Positions 1-7,040 are shown, numbered from the stretch's first letter. The stretch: DNA of 7,756 bases from Nanobdellota archaeon (GCA_018815145.1 JAHIYL010000217.1:1-7756), one strand, 5' to 3'. Notes: generated from the sequence alone by a model not told the origin. A program made the numbers and translations.

Positions 1-57
1 ATTTTAATTATAATAAACAGTCTTTAGATAGTAAAATCATTATAGAAAACTAAATTT

Positions 58-65
58 TTTAAATT
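58..65 (+). promoter_or_regulatory. Probable archaeal TATA box for the lipoprotein gene
   Basis: TTTAAATT lies inside a T-then-A-rich run at 55-66. Its centre is 26.5 bases before the ATG at 88, the distance expected if transcription begins at the start codon. No Shine-Dalgarno motif precedes the ATG, which agrees with a leaderless transcript. The surrounding sequence is very AT-rich, so a chance match is more likely here than at the other promoters. The rest of 1-87 shows nothing else recognisable. Confidence 0.45.
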
Positions 66-87
66 TCATTAATATATTTGCAGTAAT

Positions 88-1326
88 ATGAATCACAAAA
101 TCCTTATTTTACTTTTCCTTCTGCTGCTCATATCATGTACCCCAATCACAAACCCAAGTAGTGAAGACATAACTGATTGCGCTTCCTTGGATTTGGAGAA
201 TGTTGACACTTCAGGAAATTATATGTTTCCTAATGATGATGTTTATATGGGATATAGTGAAAGTTTTCCGGATTTTTTTGAAGTTTTGAAAGATGATGCA
301 ATATATAAAAACAAGATGAGCGGTGTTGTTGCTGTTGGATTCTATGACTATGGGCATATCGAAGCTAACTATAATAAAGAACATTTTTTTAGTATAATAT
401 TAGGAAGGCTTACAACAGAATTTAGAACAGTGACTTTTATGAAGATTAATCCAAATGAGCATCCTGAAATTACGGAACAGTATACTCTTGGAAGCCAGCC
501 CTCATTGACTGTCTTTGTTGATGGTATTCCTGAGTGTAATCATCAAATGATTGAAATTATTGAACCTAGCCAACATAATGATGATTTTAATTTGTACCGA
601 AAATTTCTGACATATTTCATTGATAAAAAAATGGAGGAAACTGCAGGTTCTTCGCTTAAAGAAAAGTATGGTGTTATAACACTTGAAGAACTCAAGGAAT
701 CTGTAACTGAACAAGATTTTTCTCTTGACATTATTATTGATGAATCTGCTCAGGAAATTGTAAAAGAGGAAAAATTAAGAGATCTTGAGGAGACAATTGC
801 ACATATGCTCGGGATACAAGGAAAATTTAGGGTTGTTCATATGTCAAAGGACATTGGAATTGAGGAATTTTCCAAATTGGTAAGAGATAATTTTAATTAT
901 GAATTTGGTGATGGAGATAAATTACATGATGACCACAGTAGATTGACCTCAGGAACAGATACAGGTAGATTTTTCTCTATGGGTCAGAAGGATTATGGTG
1001 CAATAATAACTGTCGGAAAGTCCACCCCTGAATATACTAATACCAAATTTGCCAGAGAATCTACTTTGATAAATGTTATCATAACAGAGCTGATTCATAC
1101 GAAAAGTCAATCAGCAAAATTGTGTGATATTGATGATTATCAAGATATGAGATTTAGTTTTTCCATGACTCTAGGTATACTGGATGGCTACACAGGTTAT
1201 TCAAGAGATTTAAGTTCCACTTTTTTTGAGATGTGCGATAAAAAAGATAAGCTTGAAGAAAGTTTCTATGAAACAGGTAAGAGTTCTTCTGGAATAATGG
1301 ACATTGCAATAGATGTTTTTAAGTAA
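88..1326 (+). CDS. Lipoprotein with a CxxC-less thioredoxin-like domain and an unknown C-terminal domain
   Basis: A 412-residue exported protein of unknown function. Residues 1-17 form a lipoprotein signal: Lys4, a leucine-rich core and the lipobox L14-I-S-C17, so Cys17 is probably lipidated and the protein held on the outer face of the membrane. Residues about 62-178 read like a thioredoxin fold: strand VVAVGFYDYG (80-89), a helix, strand TVTFMKIN (114-121), helix HPEITEQY, then GSQPSLTVFVDG with Pro138 where thioredoxins have the cis-proline. The CxxC motif is absent after the first strand, so redox activity of the usual kind is unlikely. Residues about 183-412 form a separate region I do not recognise; it contains TELIH (333-337), which resembles a zinc-protease HExxH with the first His replaced. 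Cys31, Cys150, Cys346 and Cys383 could form disulfides. The gene has its own promoter and a 53-base gap to thpR. The coding region is certain, the fold probable, the function unknown. Confidence 0.85.
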   Translation: MNHKILILLFLLLLISCTPITNPSSEDITDCASLDLENVDTSGNYMFPNDDVYMGYSESFPDFFEVLKDDAIYKNKMSGVVAVGFYDYGHIEANYNKEHFFSIILGRLTTEFRTVTFMKINPNEHPEITEQYTLGSQPSLTVFVDGIPECNHQMIEIIEPSQHNDDFNLYRKFLTYFIDKKMEETAGSSLKEKYGVITLEELKESVTEQDFSLDIIIDESAQEIVKEEKLRDLEETIAHMLGIQGKFRVVHMSKDIGIEEFSKLVRDNFNYEFGDGDKLHDDHSRLTSGTDTGRFFSMGQKDYGAIITVGKSTPEYTNTKFARESTLINVIITELIHTKSQSAKLCDIDDYQDMRFSFSMTLGILDGYTGYSRDLSSTFFEMCDKKDKLEESFYETGKSSSGIMDIAIDVFK

Positions 1327-1348
1327 ATTTTACTCTATATTGAATATA

Positions 1349-1356
1349 ATTATATA
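1349..1356 (+). promoter_or_regulatory. Archaeal TATA box for thpR
   Basis: ATTATATA sits in the 53-base gap between the lipoprotein stop and thpR, centred 27.5 bases before the ATG at 1380. The spacing matches the padR and winged-helix promoters exactly and implies a leaderless thpR mRNA. No ribosome binding site is visible before 1380. Confidence 0.55.
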
Positions 1357-1379
1357 TCAACAGAGTTTCTTCAAACCTG

Positions 1380-1907
1380 ATGAGAACATTTATTGCAATT
1401 GATGTTCCTGAGGATATTAAGAATTATTTTTCTTTCCTGCAAAAAGAGATATTAGTTCCTGATGCAAGGATGCGATTGATGAAAAGTTTTCACCTGACTC
1501 TTAAATTTCTTGGCGAGGTCAAAGATATTGAAGAGATTAAGCATAAGATGTCTGAGATCTCTTTTGATAAATTCAGCATAAGATTATCTGATATAGGGGT
1601 CTTTCCCGATGAAAATAATATCAGGGTCGTGTGGGTCGGATTCAAAGAGAGCAAAGGACTCCAGGACCTCCAGTATAATATTGAGCAGAAGCTACCGGAG
1701 ATAATGAAAGAATTTGATTTTTATCCACATATAACCCTGGCAAGGATTGGTTATGTTGAGGACAAAGAAAAATACTATTCAAAGCTGCAAAGAATCAGGA
1801 TAAAAGAAATTAGTTTTGAAGTAGATAGGTTTAATCTGTACCAAAGCTTACTGACAAGAAATGGCCCGATATATAGCATTGTCAAGAGTTATTCTTCTAA
1901 ACAATAA
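1380..1907 (+). CDS. thpR: RNA 2',3'-cyclic phosphodiesterase (2'-5' RNA ligase family)
   Basis: A 175-residue cytoplasmic enzyme of the 2H phosphoesterase superfamily, close to the usual family length of about 180. It carries both catalytic HxTx motifs: H38-L-T-L41, followed by KFLGEV, and H117-I-T-L120 in the context YPHITLARI. The N-terminus MRTFIAIDVPEDI is the typical first strand of the family, which supports this start. Characterised archaeal and bacterial members hydrolyse RNA 2',3'-cyclic phosphates to 2'-phosphates and can join tRNA half-molecules through 2'-5' bonds in vitro; the cellular role is not settled. The gene has its own TATA box and is followed by the padR control region, so it is probably monocistronic. 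Its place between the lipoprotein and the transporter operon gives no hint of a shared pathway. The family assignment is very secure. Confidence 0.95.
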   Translation: MRTFIAIDVPEDIKNYFSFLQKEILVPDARMRLMKSFHLTLKFLGEVKDIEEIKHKMSEISFDKFSIRLSDIGVFPDENNIRVVWVGFKESKGLQDLQYNIEQKLPEIMKEFDFYPHITLARIGYVEDKEKYYSKLQRIRIKEISFEVDRFNLYQSLLTRNGPIYSIVKSYSSKQ

Positions 1908-1926
1908 CAGCAAAGTATTTAAAATA

Positions 1927-1971
1927 ATATCGTTTCCGATATATCTTTTCCGATATATTTATAAAGTATCG
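1927..1971 (+). promoter_or_regulatory. Probable PadR operator: four CGATA/TATCG half-sites around the TATA box
   Basis: Four copies of one 5-base word occur in 44 bases: TATCG 1928-1932, CGATA 1937-1941, CGATA 1951-1955 and TATCG 1967-1971. They form several inverted pairs: ATATCG-4-CGATAT (1927-1942), ATATATC-6-GATATAT (1939-1958) and CGATA-11-TATCG (1951-1971), which brackets the TATA box. TTTCCGATATAT is also a 12-base direct repeat (1933-1944 and 1947-1958), a 14-base step. PadR proteins are dimeric repressors that commonly bind inverted repeats at their own promoters, so autoregulation by blocking TBP is the natural reading. Binding itself is inferred. Confidence 0.65.
1958..1965 (+). 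promoter_or_regulatory. Archaeal TATA box of the padR-ABC operon
   Basis: TTTATAAA is a near-consensus archaeal TATA box centred 27.5 bases before the ATG at 1989. Transcription would start at or within a base of that ATG, giving a leaderless mRNA; no Shine-Dalgarno motif is present. It is enclosed by the inverted half-sites at 1951-1955 and 1967-1971 and probably drives all five genes to 7040. Confidence 0.7.
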
Positions 1972-1988
1972 AGCATGATAATAAGAAA

Positions 1989-2489
1989 ATGATAAGGGGA
2001 CATCTGAAAATAGTTGTAATGAACCTTCTGGACAGGAGATCCATGAGCGGCTATGTACTTATGAATGAAGTGAAGGAAATAATCGGATCAAAACCTAGTC
2101 CTGGCTCTATGTATCCTCTTCTTGATTCTTTATCAAGGGATGGCCATGTTACCATAGAGATGCAAGGGAGAAAAAAAATATATTCACTCTCAAAGCAGGG
2201 CAGGAAATTACTGTTGATGATTAACAAGAAAAAGGATAAGATTATTGAAAGGCTGTCTGAGGGGATAAAGATTTTTGAGAGCATGGACCATGGAAAAGAG
2301 ACAGAATTTTTTAAGATGTTTTTGAATGAGATGAAAATGGGAAAGTTACCACTCAATCATTTGAATCCAGAACTTATGGAATTTAGGACTGCATTATTTC
2401 CGTTTCTAATAAGCAAAAATAATAAAAACAGAGTCAAAATTAAAAAGATAATCAAAGAGTCAACAAAAAAAATTAAGGAATTACAATGA
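1989..2489 (+). CDS. PadR-family transcriptional regulator
   Basis: A 166-residue DNA-binding regulator. Residues 1-80 are a PadR winged helix: MIRGHLKIVVMNLL, then MSGYVLMNEV (19-28), the family signature PSPGSMYPLLDSL (37-49) in the recognition-helix region, and the wing DGHVTIEMQGRKKIYSLSKQG. The start at 1989 gives the usual PadR N-terminus and fits the TATA spacing. Residues about 81-166 are lysine-rich and helical, in the position where PadR proteins carry their dimerisation helices; the sequence there is not a match I can assign to a subfamily. The stop overlaps the ATPase start by 4 bases (ATGA), so the two are probably translationally coupled. PadR regulators next to ABC exporters usually repress the pump until a small compound binds; the ligand here cannot be told. 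The half-sites upstream suggest it controls its own operon. Confidence 0.93.
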   Translation: MIRGHLKIVVMNLLDRRSMSGYVLMNEVKEIIGSKPSPGSMYPLLDSLSRDGHVTIEMQGRKKIYSLSKQGRKLLLMINKKKDKIIERLSEGIKIFESMDHGKETEFFKMFLNEMKMGKLPLNHLNPELMEFRTALFPFLISKNNKNRVKIKKIIKESTKKIKELQ

Positions 2490-3223
2490 AAAAAACACAA
2501 TCAACTATAAAACTTATAAAGGAGCCAAAAAAAGACGCTATCATCAAGCTCAGGGATGTGTGGAAGACCTATAAGATGGGCGAAGTTGAAGTGCATGCAC
2601 TTAGAGGCATGAATCTTACTGTCCGTGCAGGAGAGTTCATTGCCATCCAGGGTCCTTCAGGCAGCGGAAAATCAACTGCCATGAACCTTGTCGGCTGTCT
2701 TGATATCCCTACTGAGGGGACAATATATCTTGATGGAAAGGACATTTCTAAACTTTCAGAGAGCGATCTTGCACAAATCAGAGGAAAAAAGATAGGGTTT
2801 GTGTTCCAGCAGTTCAATCTATTAAATACGCTCTCTGCAATGGAGAACGTCATGCTTCCAATGATATTTCAGAGAATGGAAAAAAAAGAGCGGGAAAAAA
2901 GGGCCAGAGAGCTTCTTACTCTTGTTGAGCTTGGAGAGAGAATGCACCACAAACCCACAGAGCTTTCAGGCGGCCAGCAACAGAGAGTTGCGATTGCCAG
3001 GTCTTTGGCAAATGATCCTGATGTGGTATTGGCAGATGAACCTACAGGTGCCCTTGACTCAAAGACTGGAATCAGTGTTATGAGTTTCCTGCAAAAATTA
3101 CATAGAGAAAAGGGGAAGACAATAGTCATGGTCACGCATGATGATGGCCTGGCAAAATATGCTCAGAGGATAGAGTATCTGAAAGATGGCCAGGTCGTTG
3201 AGTGCAAAGGAAAATGTGATTGA
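2486..3223 (+). CDS. ABC transporter ATP-binding subunit, MacB/LolD/FtsE type
   Basis: A 245-residue cytoplasmic ATPase with every motif needed for activity: Walker A GPSGSGKST (56-64), Q-loop FVFQQF with Q108/Q109, signature LSGGQQQR (160-167), Walker B VVLADEP with D184 and catalytic E185, D-loop ALD (189-191) and switch H218 in MVTHDD. The Walker A region, the long ALADEPTGALDS-type block and the partner permeases place it in the MacB/LolD/FtsE group, whose members drive FtsX-type permeases by conformational work from the cytoplasmic side rather than by carrying substrate through a classical channel. Its first 19 residues are a Lys-rich extension before the domain begins at about residue 20. 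A weak AAGGA (2475-2479) stands 6 bases before the ATG, and the start overlaps the padR stop. The C-terminus carries two cysteines (C240, C244) of unknown meaning. Substrate unknown. Confidence 0.95.
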   Translation: MKKTQSTIKLIKEPKKDAIIKLRDVWKTYKMGEVEVHALRGMNLTVRAGEFIAIQGPSGSGKSTAMNLVGCLDIPTEGTIYLDGKDISKLSESDLAQIRGKKIGFVFQQFNLLNTLSAMENVMLPMIFQRMEKKEREKRARELLTLVELGERMHHKPTELSGGQQQRVAIARSLANDPDVVLADEPTGALDSKTGISVMSFLQKLHREKGKTIVMVTHDDGLAKYAQRIEYLKDGQVVECKGKCD

Positions 3224-3266
3224 TCAGGATACTCAAATTCAGAAAAATTATGATAAATAACCAAAA

Positions 3267-3271
3267 GGTGA
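3267..3271 (+). promoter_or_regulatory. Shine-Dalgarno site that selects the start at 3279
   Basis: GGTGA is complementary to the 3' end of archaeal 16S rRNA. It lies 7 bases before the ATG at 3279 but only 1 base before the in-frame ATG at 3273, so initiation at 3279 is favoured. It is the clearest Shine-Dalgarno motif in the window and belongs to an internal operon gene, in contrast to the leaderless first genes. Confidence 0.6.
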
Positions 3272-3278
3272 AATGAAC

Positions 3279-4580
3279 ATGAAAAATAAAATACTATTAT
3301 CATTTGCACTGATGCTTACACTTGCGATGTTTTCAGCAGTATCAGTGTCTGCAACAATGGAATCGACGCCATCGATAAACATCAGCGTGATGAACCAGGA
3401 CCCCGATCCTGTCGGGCCGGGAAGATATGTTGATGTGAGATTCAAGATTGAGAATGGAGGGATAGCAATTGCTGAAGGCGTTGAAATTGAGCTGGTCCCT
3501 GAATATCCTTTTTCAGTTGAATCCAATGAAGAAGTCATCAGGTCTCTTGGTGATGTTCCTGGATATGGTCATGGCAGAAATGCTATTGTCCAAAAATTCA
3601 AGGTGAGAGTTGATTCCAATGCTATCGAAGGAGAGAACATGCTTCATCTGAGATACAAACTGGGAGATTCGGTATGGATAACACAGGAATATCCGATAAG
3701 TATACGGACAATAGATGCAACAATATCTATTGAATCTGTCGTGACCGAACCTGAGAAGATAAGACCGGGAGAACCTGCAAAAGTCAAGATAAAGCTTAAG
3801 AACATGGCAGATTCAGATATGGTTGATGTATCATTGAAATTTGATCTGGGGCTATCTACTGTCTCTCTGCCTGCAACCATCTCTTCATTGAGCCTGTATG
3901 ATTCAGTGCCATTTGCACCGCTGGGTTCAGCCACAGAGAAAAAAATAAAGAGGATCAAGCCAAATGAGGAAGTGACGTTCACATATGATATAATCTCATA
4001 TTCAAATGCTGAGCCACGTGTTTATAAGATCCCTATCCAAATCAAATATTATGATGAACTTGGTACAGAGATAACCAAGAATGATATTGTGGGCCTGATG
4101 GTAGGCATAAAGCCTGATCTGACTGTGCTTATTGATGAGACAGACCTTTACGTGGGAAAATACAATGGTGAAGTCTCACTGAGATTGATCAATAAAGGAT
4201 TCACAGATGTCAAGTTTCTGGACGTATATCTTGAAGAGACTGATGAGTTTGAGATTCTTTCTCCTAAAGAAGTGTATATAGGTAATGTAGACAGTGATGA
4301 TTATGAAACTGCAGACTTTAAGATATTCATAATAACAGGTGATGAAAAATCAGAATCAAAATCTGAAAAGAGCATATCTCTTCCAATATCAATTGAATAC
4401 AAAGATGCGAACAACATTGCATATTCAGACAGCATGGATATTGAATTGAAATTATACAGTGCAAAGAAATTGGGCATAAGCAACGGCAATTCAAATAACA
4501 CTTTTTTGATCATCCTTGCTGTTGTAGTCATTGGCTATTTCATATACAGGGGAATTCGAAAAAAGAACAGGAAAAAATAA
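3279..4580 (+). CDS. Secreted, membrane-anchored beta-sandwich protein (COG1361/CARDB-like)
   Basis: A 433-residue extracellular protein, counted from the ATG favoured by the ribosome binding site; an in-frame ATG at 3273 would add two residues. A signal peptide (MKNKILL, a hydrophobic core, VSVSA) is probably cleaved after residue 25. The body is rich in alternating hydrophobic residues, with repeated NxGxxxxxxVEIEL- and KNMADSDMVDVSLKF-type segments typical of CARDB/NEW3-like Ig folds. There are about three such domains: roughly residues 32-145, 147-275 and 280-392. An Asn/Ser-rich linker (SNGNSNN) leads to one membrane helix (about 409-424) and a basic tail ending in RKKNRKK, so the domains face outward. 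The layout resembles archaeal S-layer-related COG1361 proteins, several of which I recall beside MacB-like transporters. Lying between ATPase and permeases, it is probably the extracellular partner of the complex; a cell-wall role is the alternative. The coding region is sure, the partner role inferred. Confidence 0.85.
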   Translation: MKNKILLSFALMLTLAMFSAVSVSATMESTPSINISVMNQDPDPVGPGRYVDVRFKIENGGIAIAEGVEIELVPEYPFSVESNEEVIRSLGDVPGYGHGRNAIVQKFKVRVDSNAIEGENMLHLRYKLGDSVWITQEYPISIRTIDATISIESVVTEPEKIRPGEPAKVKIKLKNMADSDMVDVSLKFDLGLSTVSLPATISSLSLYDSVPFAPLGSATEKKIKRIKPNEEVTFTYDIISYSNAEPRVYKIPIQIKYYDELGTEITKNDIVGLMVGIKPDLTVLIDETDLYVGKYNGEVSLRLINKGFTDVKFLDVYLEETDEFEILSPKEVYIGNVDSDDYETADFKIFIITGDEKSESKSEKSISLPISIEYKDANNIAYSDSMDIELKLYSAKKLGISNGNSNNTFLIILAVVVIGYFIYRGIRKKNRKK

Positions 4581-4614
4581 TTTTTTATCTTTATTTTATG
4601 GTTGAAACTGTAAA

Positions 4615-5832
4615 ATGATATTTGATCTTTTTAATCTATCTGTAGGCTCTTTAAAGAACAGGAAGCTGAGGAGCTGGCTGACCATGATAGGCATATTCAT
4701 AGGAATCACTGCAGTGGTTGCGCTGATAGGTTTGGGAGAAGGATTGCGGATTGCGATAACATCCCAATTCGGGTTTCTTGGAACAGACGTATTATCAGTG
4801 CAGGCATCAGGCCTTGCATTTGCCGGCCCTCCTGGTTCAGGTTCGATTGATCCACTTGATAAGGGTCTGGTAGACAAAATAAAAAATGTCCAGGGAGTGG
4901 ATTCTGTCTTTGGCAGGAGAATAGAGACGGCGAGGATAGAATTCAAGGATTCTTATTTCATATTCTATTCGATATCAGTCCCTTCGGGTGGGAGCAGGAA
5001 GGATTTTGAAAAGATACTGAATATTGATACTGCAGAAGGCAGGCTTCTTCGTGATGGTGATGGTAAGAGGGTTCTTTTGGGCTATGATTATCTGAAGACA
5101 GATAGCAACAAGGATGGAGTGAATGTCGGCGATACAATAGTCATTAATGATATAAAATTTGAAGTTGTCGGGATACTTGACAAAAAAGGCAGTTTTATTT
5201 TTGACAGCGGCTTGTATATCAATGAAGATACAATGGATGATGTATTTGGCAGCCAGGATACTACAGATGTGATTGCTATCAGGGTTAAGGATGTCAACCA
5301 GATCGCTACTGTGAAAGAGGATGTTGAAAAATTATTGAGAAAAGAAAGGGATGTAAAAAAAGGCGAAGAGAATTTTGTTGTTGATACGCCTCAGAATGCT
5401 TTGGAATCACTGAATTCAACACTATTTGCTGTACAGCTTTTTGTGTACATAATAGCAACAATCTCACTTGTTGTAGGAGGTATTGGCATCATGAATACAA
5501 TGTATACTTCTGTTCTTGAGCGGAGCAGGGAGATTGGTATCATGAAAGCTATTGGTGCAAGAAACAGTGATATACTCAAATTATTCCTGATTGAATCCGG
5601 ACTATTGGGTTTGGTTGGAGGAATAATTGGGGCTACACTAGGATATTTACTTGCAAAAGGAATGGCATTTGCAGGAAAAACACTACTCGGTTCAGAACTG
5701 ATTCAAGCCAGCATCAGTCCATTATTAATAATTGGGGCGTTAATGTTCTCATTCATACTTGGGACAGTGTTTGGAGTGCTGCCTGCAATTCAGGCATCTA
5801 AACTTCAGCCGGTCAATGCTTTACGAAAATGA
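4615..5832 (+). CDS. FtsX/MacB-type ABC permease, copy 1
   Basis: A 405-residue membrane subunit with the four-helix MacB topology. After a short cytoplasmic N-terminus (SLKNRKLRSWLTMIGIFIGI) comes helix 1 (about 22-42). A large extracellular MacB-PCD domain of about 225 residues follows, with a Gly/Pro-rich stretch GPPGSGS (71-77). Helices 2 (about 272-296), 3 (about 323-350) and 4 (about 369-392) make up the FtsX domain. The cytoplasmic loop ERSREIGIMKAIGARNSDI (302-320) is the part that contacts the ATPase in this family, and the ending LPAIQASKLQPVNALR is the usual family C-terminus. No cysteine is present. The 34-base gap upstream holds a T6 run (4581-4586) but no clear ribosome binding site. 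The stop overlaps copy 2 by 4 bases. It presumably pairs with copy 2, as the two are adjacent paralogs, though homodimers cannot be excluded. Confidence 0.94.
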   Translation: MIFDLFNLSVGSLKNRKLRSWLTMIGIFIGITAVVALIGLGEGLRIAITSQFGFLGTDVLSVQASGLAFAGPPGSGSIDPLDKGLVDKIKNVQGVDSVFGRRIETARIEFKDSYFIFYSISVPSGGSRKDFEKILNIDTAEGRLLRDGDGKRVLLGYDYLKTDSNKDGVNVGDTIVINDIKFEVVGILDKKGSFIFDSGLYINEDTMDDVFGSQDTTDVIAIRVKDVNQIATVKEDVEKLLRKERDVKKGEENFVVDTPQNALESLNSTLFAVQLFVYIIATISLVVGGIGIMNTMYTSVLERSREIGIMKAIGARNSDILKLFLIESGLLGLVGGIIGATLGYLLAKGMAFAGKTLLGSELIQASISPLLIIGALMFSFILGTVFGVLPAIQASKLQPVNALRK

Positions 5833-7040
5833 AAATTGAATTAATAGGGTATGCTGTAGGTAATCTTTTCAAAAGAAAGATGAGAAGCGGACTTACTGTC
5901 CTTTCCATACTTATAGGCATCATGGCAATTTTTGCTTTGGTGAGCTTTGGGATAGGGATTAAATTCTATGTGGATGAACTTGCATCAGAGGCAGGGGTTG
6001 ATAAAATGTTTATCCAGCCAAAAGGGGCAGGTGCACCAGGGACAGATCAGAATTTTTTTATCTCCAAAGAAGACATTGATTTTGTCAGGAAAATCAATGG
6101 AGTTGACAAGATTGTCGGCATGTATATGAAACCGGGAGAGATCAAATTCAAAAAAGAGACTAAATATACATTTTTAGTAGGGATAGATCCAAAAGAATCA
6201 GACTTTATTCTAGAATCTTTTACTGTTGAGGTTATTAAAGGCAGGGACCTGAAGAATGGAGAATTGTCAAAAGTTGTCATGGGATATAATTACCAGTTTC
6301 AAGAGAAGATATCTAAAAGAGCTATGGAAGTTGGAGATAAATTTGAGATTAATGGGCAAATTTTTGAGATAGTTGGTTTTTTTTCAGAAGTAGGAAATCC
6401 ACAGGATGATGCCAGTATTTATATGACTAATGATGCAATAGAAAAACTGTTTCCAGAGACCAAAGACAAATATGGTATGGTGATGATGAATGCCCAGAAA
6501 GGCGAGAATGTTGATGATCTTGCTGAGAAAGTGCAGGAAAAACTGAGGAAATTCAAAGGGGAGGAGGAGGACAAGGAGACTTTCTATGTACAGACTTTTG
6601 CAGACGCATTAGAGACATTCTCTACAGTCATTGATATAATCAATAATGTCCTTGTCCTGATAGCACTGGTGTCGTTGATTGTTGCCTCAGTCAATATCAT
6701 GAACACGATGTATACAGCAGTGATTGAAAGGACCAAAGAGATCGGCATAATGAAAGCTATTGGTGCAAGAAATTCAGACATTATGTTCATTTTCCTGATT
6801 GAATCAGGTATGCTTGGCCTTGTGGGCGGGATATTAGGTGTTGTAGTAGGATATTTGGTGGCGTCAGCAGGGGGTGCAATAGCTGCAGGAGCCGGCTATT
6901 CTCTATTGCAGCCCCGTTTTCCGGAAGTGTTGATTGCAGGATGCATTCTTTTTGCTTCGATGGTGGGATCGGTTGCAGGAATCCTGCCAGCTGTTCAGGC
7001 GTCTAAGCTAAGCCCGGTCGAAGCACTCAGAACAGAATAG
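5829..7040 (+). CDS. FtsX/MacB-type ABC permease, copy 2
   Basis: A 403-residue paralog of the preceding gene with the same plan: N-terminal NLFKRKMRSGLTVLSILIGI, helix 1 (about 21-44), an extracellular MacB-PCD domain (about 45-265), helices 2 (about 268-292), 3 (about 319-347) and 4 (about 366-388), and the C-terminus LPAVQASKLSPVEALR. The coupling loop ERTKEIGIMKAIGARNSDI (300-318) is almost identical to copy 1, whereas the extracellular domains differ widely, as expected if each faces a different part of the substrate or of the partner protein. The extracellular domain has an unusually charged patch, KGEEEDKE (243-250), before helix 2. The start overlaps the copy 1 stop (ATGA), so translation is probably coupled and the products made in equal amounts. 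This is the last gene of the operon; no strong terminator is visible in the 86 bases that follow. Confidence 0.94.
   Translation: MKIELIGYAVGNLFKRKMRSGLTVLSILIGIMAIFALVSFGIGIKFYVDELASEAGVDKMFIQPKGAGAPGTDQNFFISKEDIDFVRKINGVDKIVGMYMKPGEIKFKKETKYTFLVGIDPKESDFILESFTVEVIKGRDLKNGELSKVVMGYNYQFQEKISKRAMEVGDKFEINGQIFEIVGFFSEVGNPQDDASIYMTNDAIEKLFPETKDKYGMVMMNAQKGENVDDLAEKVQEKLRKFKGEEEDKETFYVQTFADALETFSTVIDIINNVLVLIALVSLIVASVNIMNTMYTAVIERTKEIGIMKAIGARNSDIMFIFLIESGMLGLVGGILGVVVGYLVASAGGAIAAGAGYSLLQPRFPEVLIAGCILFASMVGSVAGILPAVQASKLSPVEALRTE

Noticed and set aside
502..731. Two overlapping minus-strand open frames (70 and 62 codons)
   Set aside because: They lie wholly inside the lipoprotein gene on the other strand, have no promoter or ribosome binding site, and read as unstructured low-complexity protein.
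1917..1926. TATTTAAAAT as a second TATA box upstream of padR
   Set aside because: It would start transcription near 1948, inside the half-site array, with no gene start to match. The TTTATAAA at 1958-1965 has the right spacing to the ATG.
1380..2489. A functional link between thpR and the PadR-ABC operon
   Set aside because: Each has its own promoter with a fixed TATA spacing, and no shared pathway is known. Adjacency alone is not enough.
3250..3276. Eight-codon open frame (MINNQKVK) ending in an ATGA overlap with the ATG at 3273
   Set aside because: It has no ribosome binding site of its own, its end contains the Shine-Dalgarno of the next gene, and such short frames are frequent by chance. 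A coupling role is conceivable but unsupported.
2051..3538. Minus-strand open frames opposite padR, the ATPase and the start of the beta-sandwich gene
   Set aside because: All are antisense to well-supported genes with intact family motifs. Their Ser/Phe/Pro-rich translations are typical of the reverse complement of AT-rich coding DNA.
4581..4599. T-rich stretch (T6 followed by more T runs) just after the beta-sandwich gene, as a transcription terminator
   Set aside because: Oligo-T can terminate archaeal transcription, but this run is short and interrupted and lies inside a functionally coherent operon with only a 34-base gap. At most it may cause partial attenuation before the permeases.
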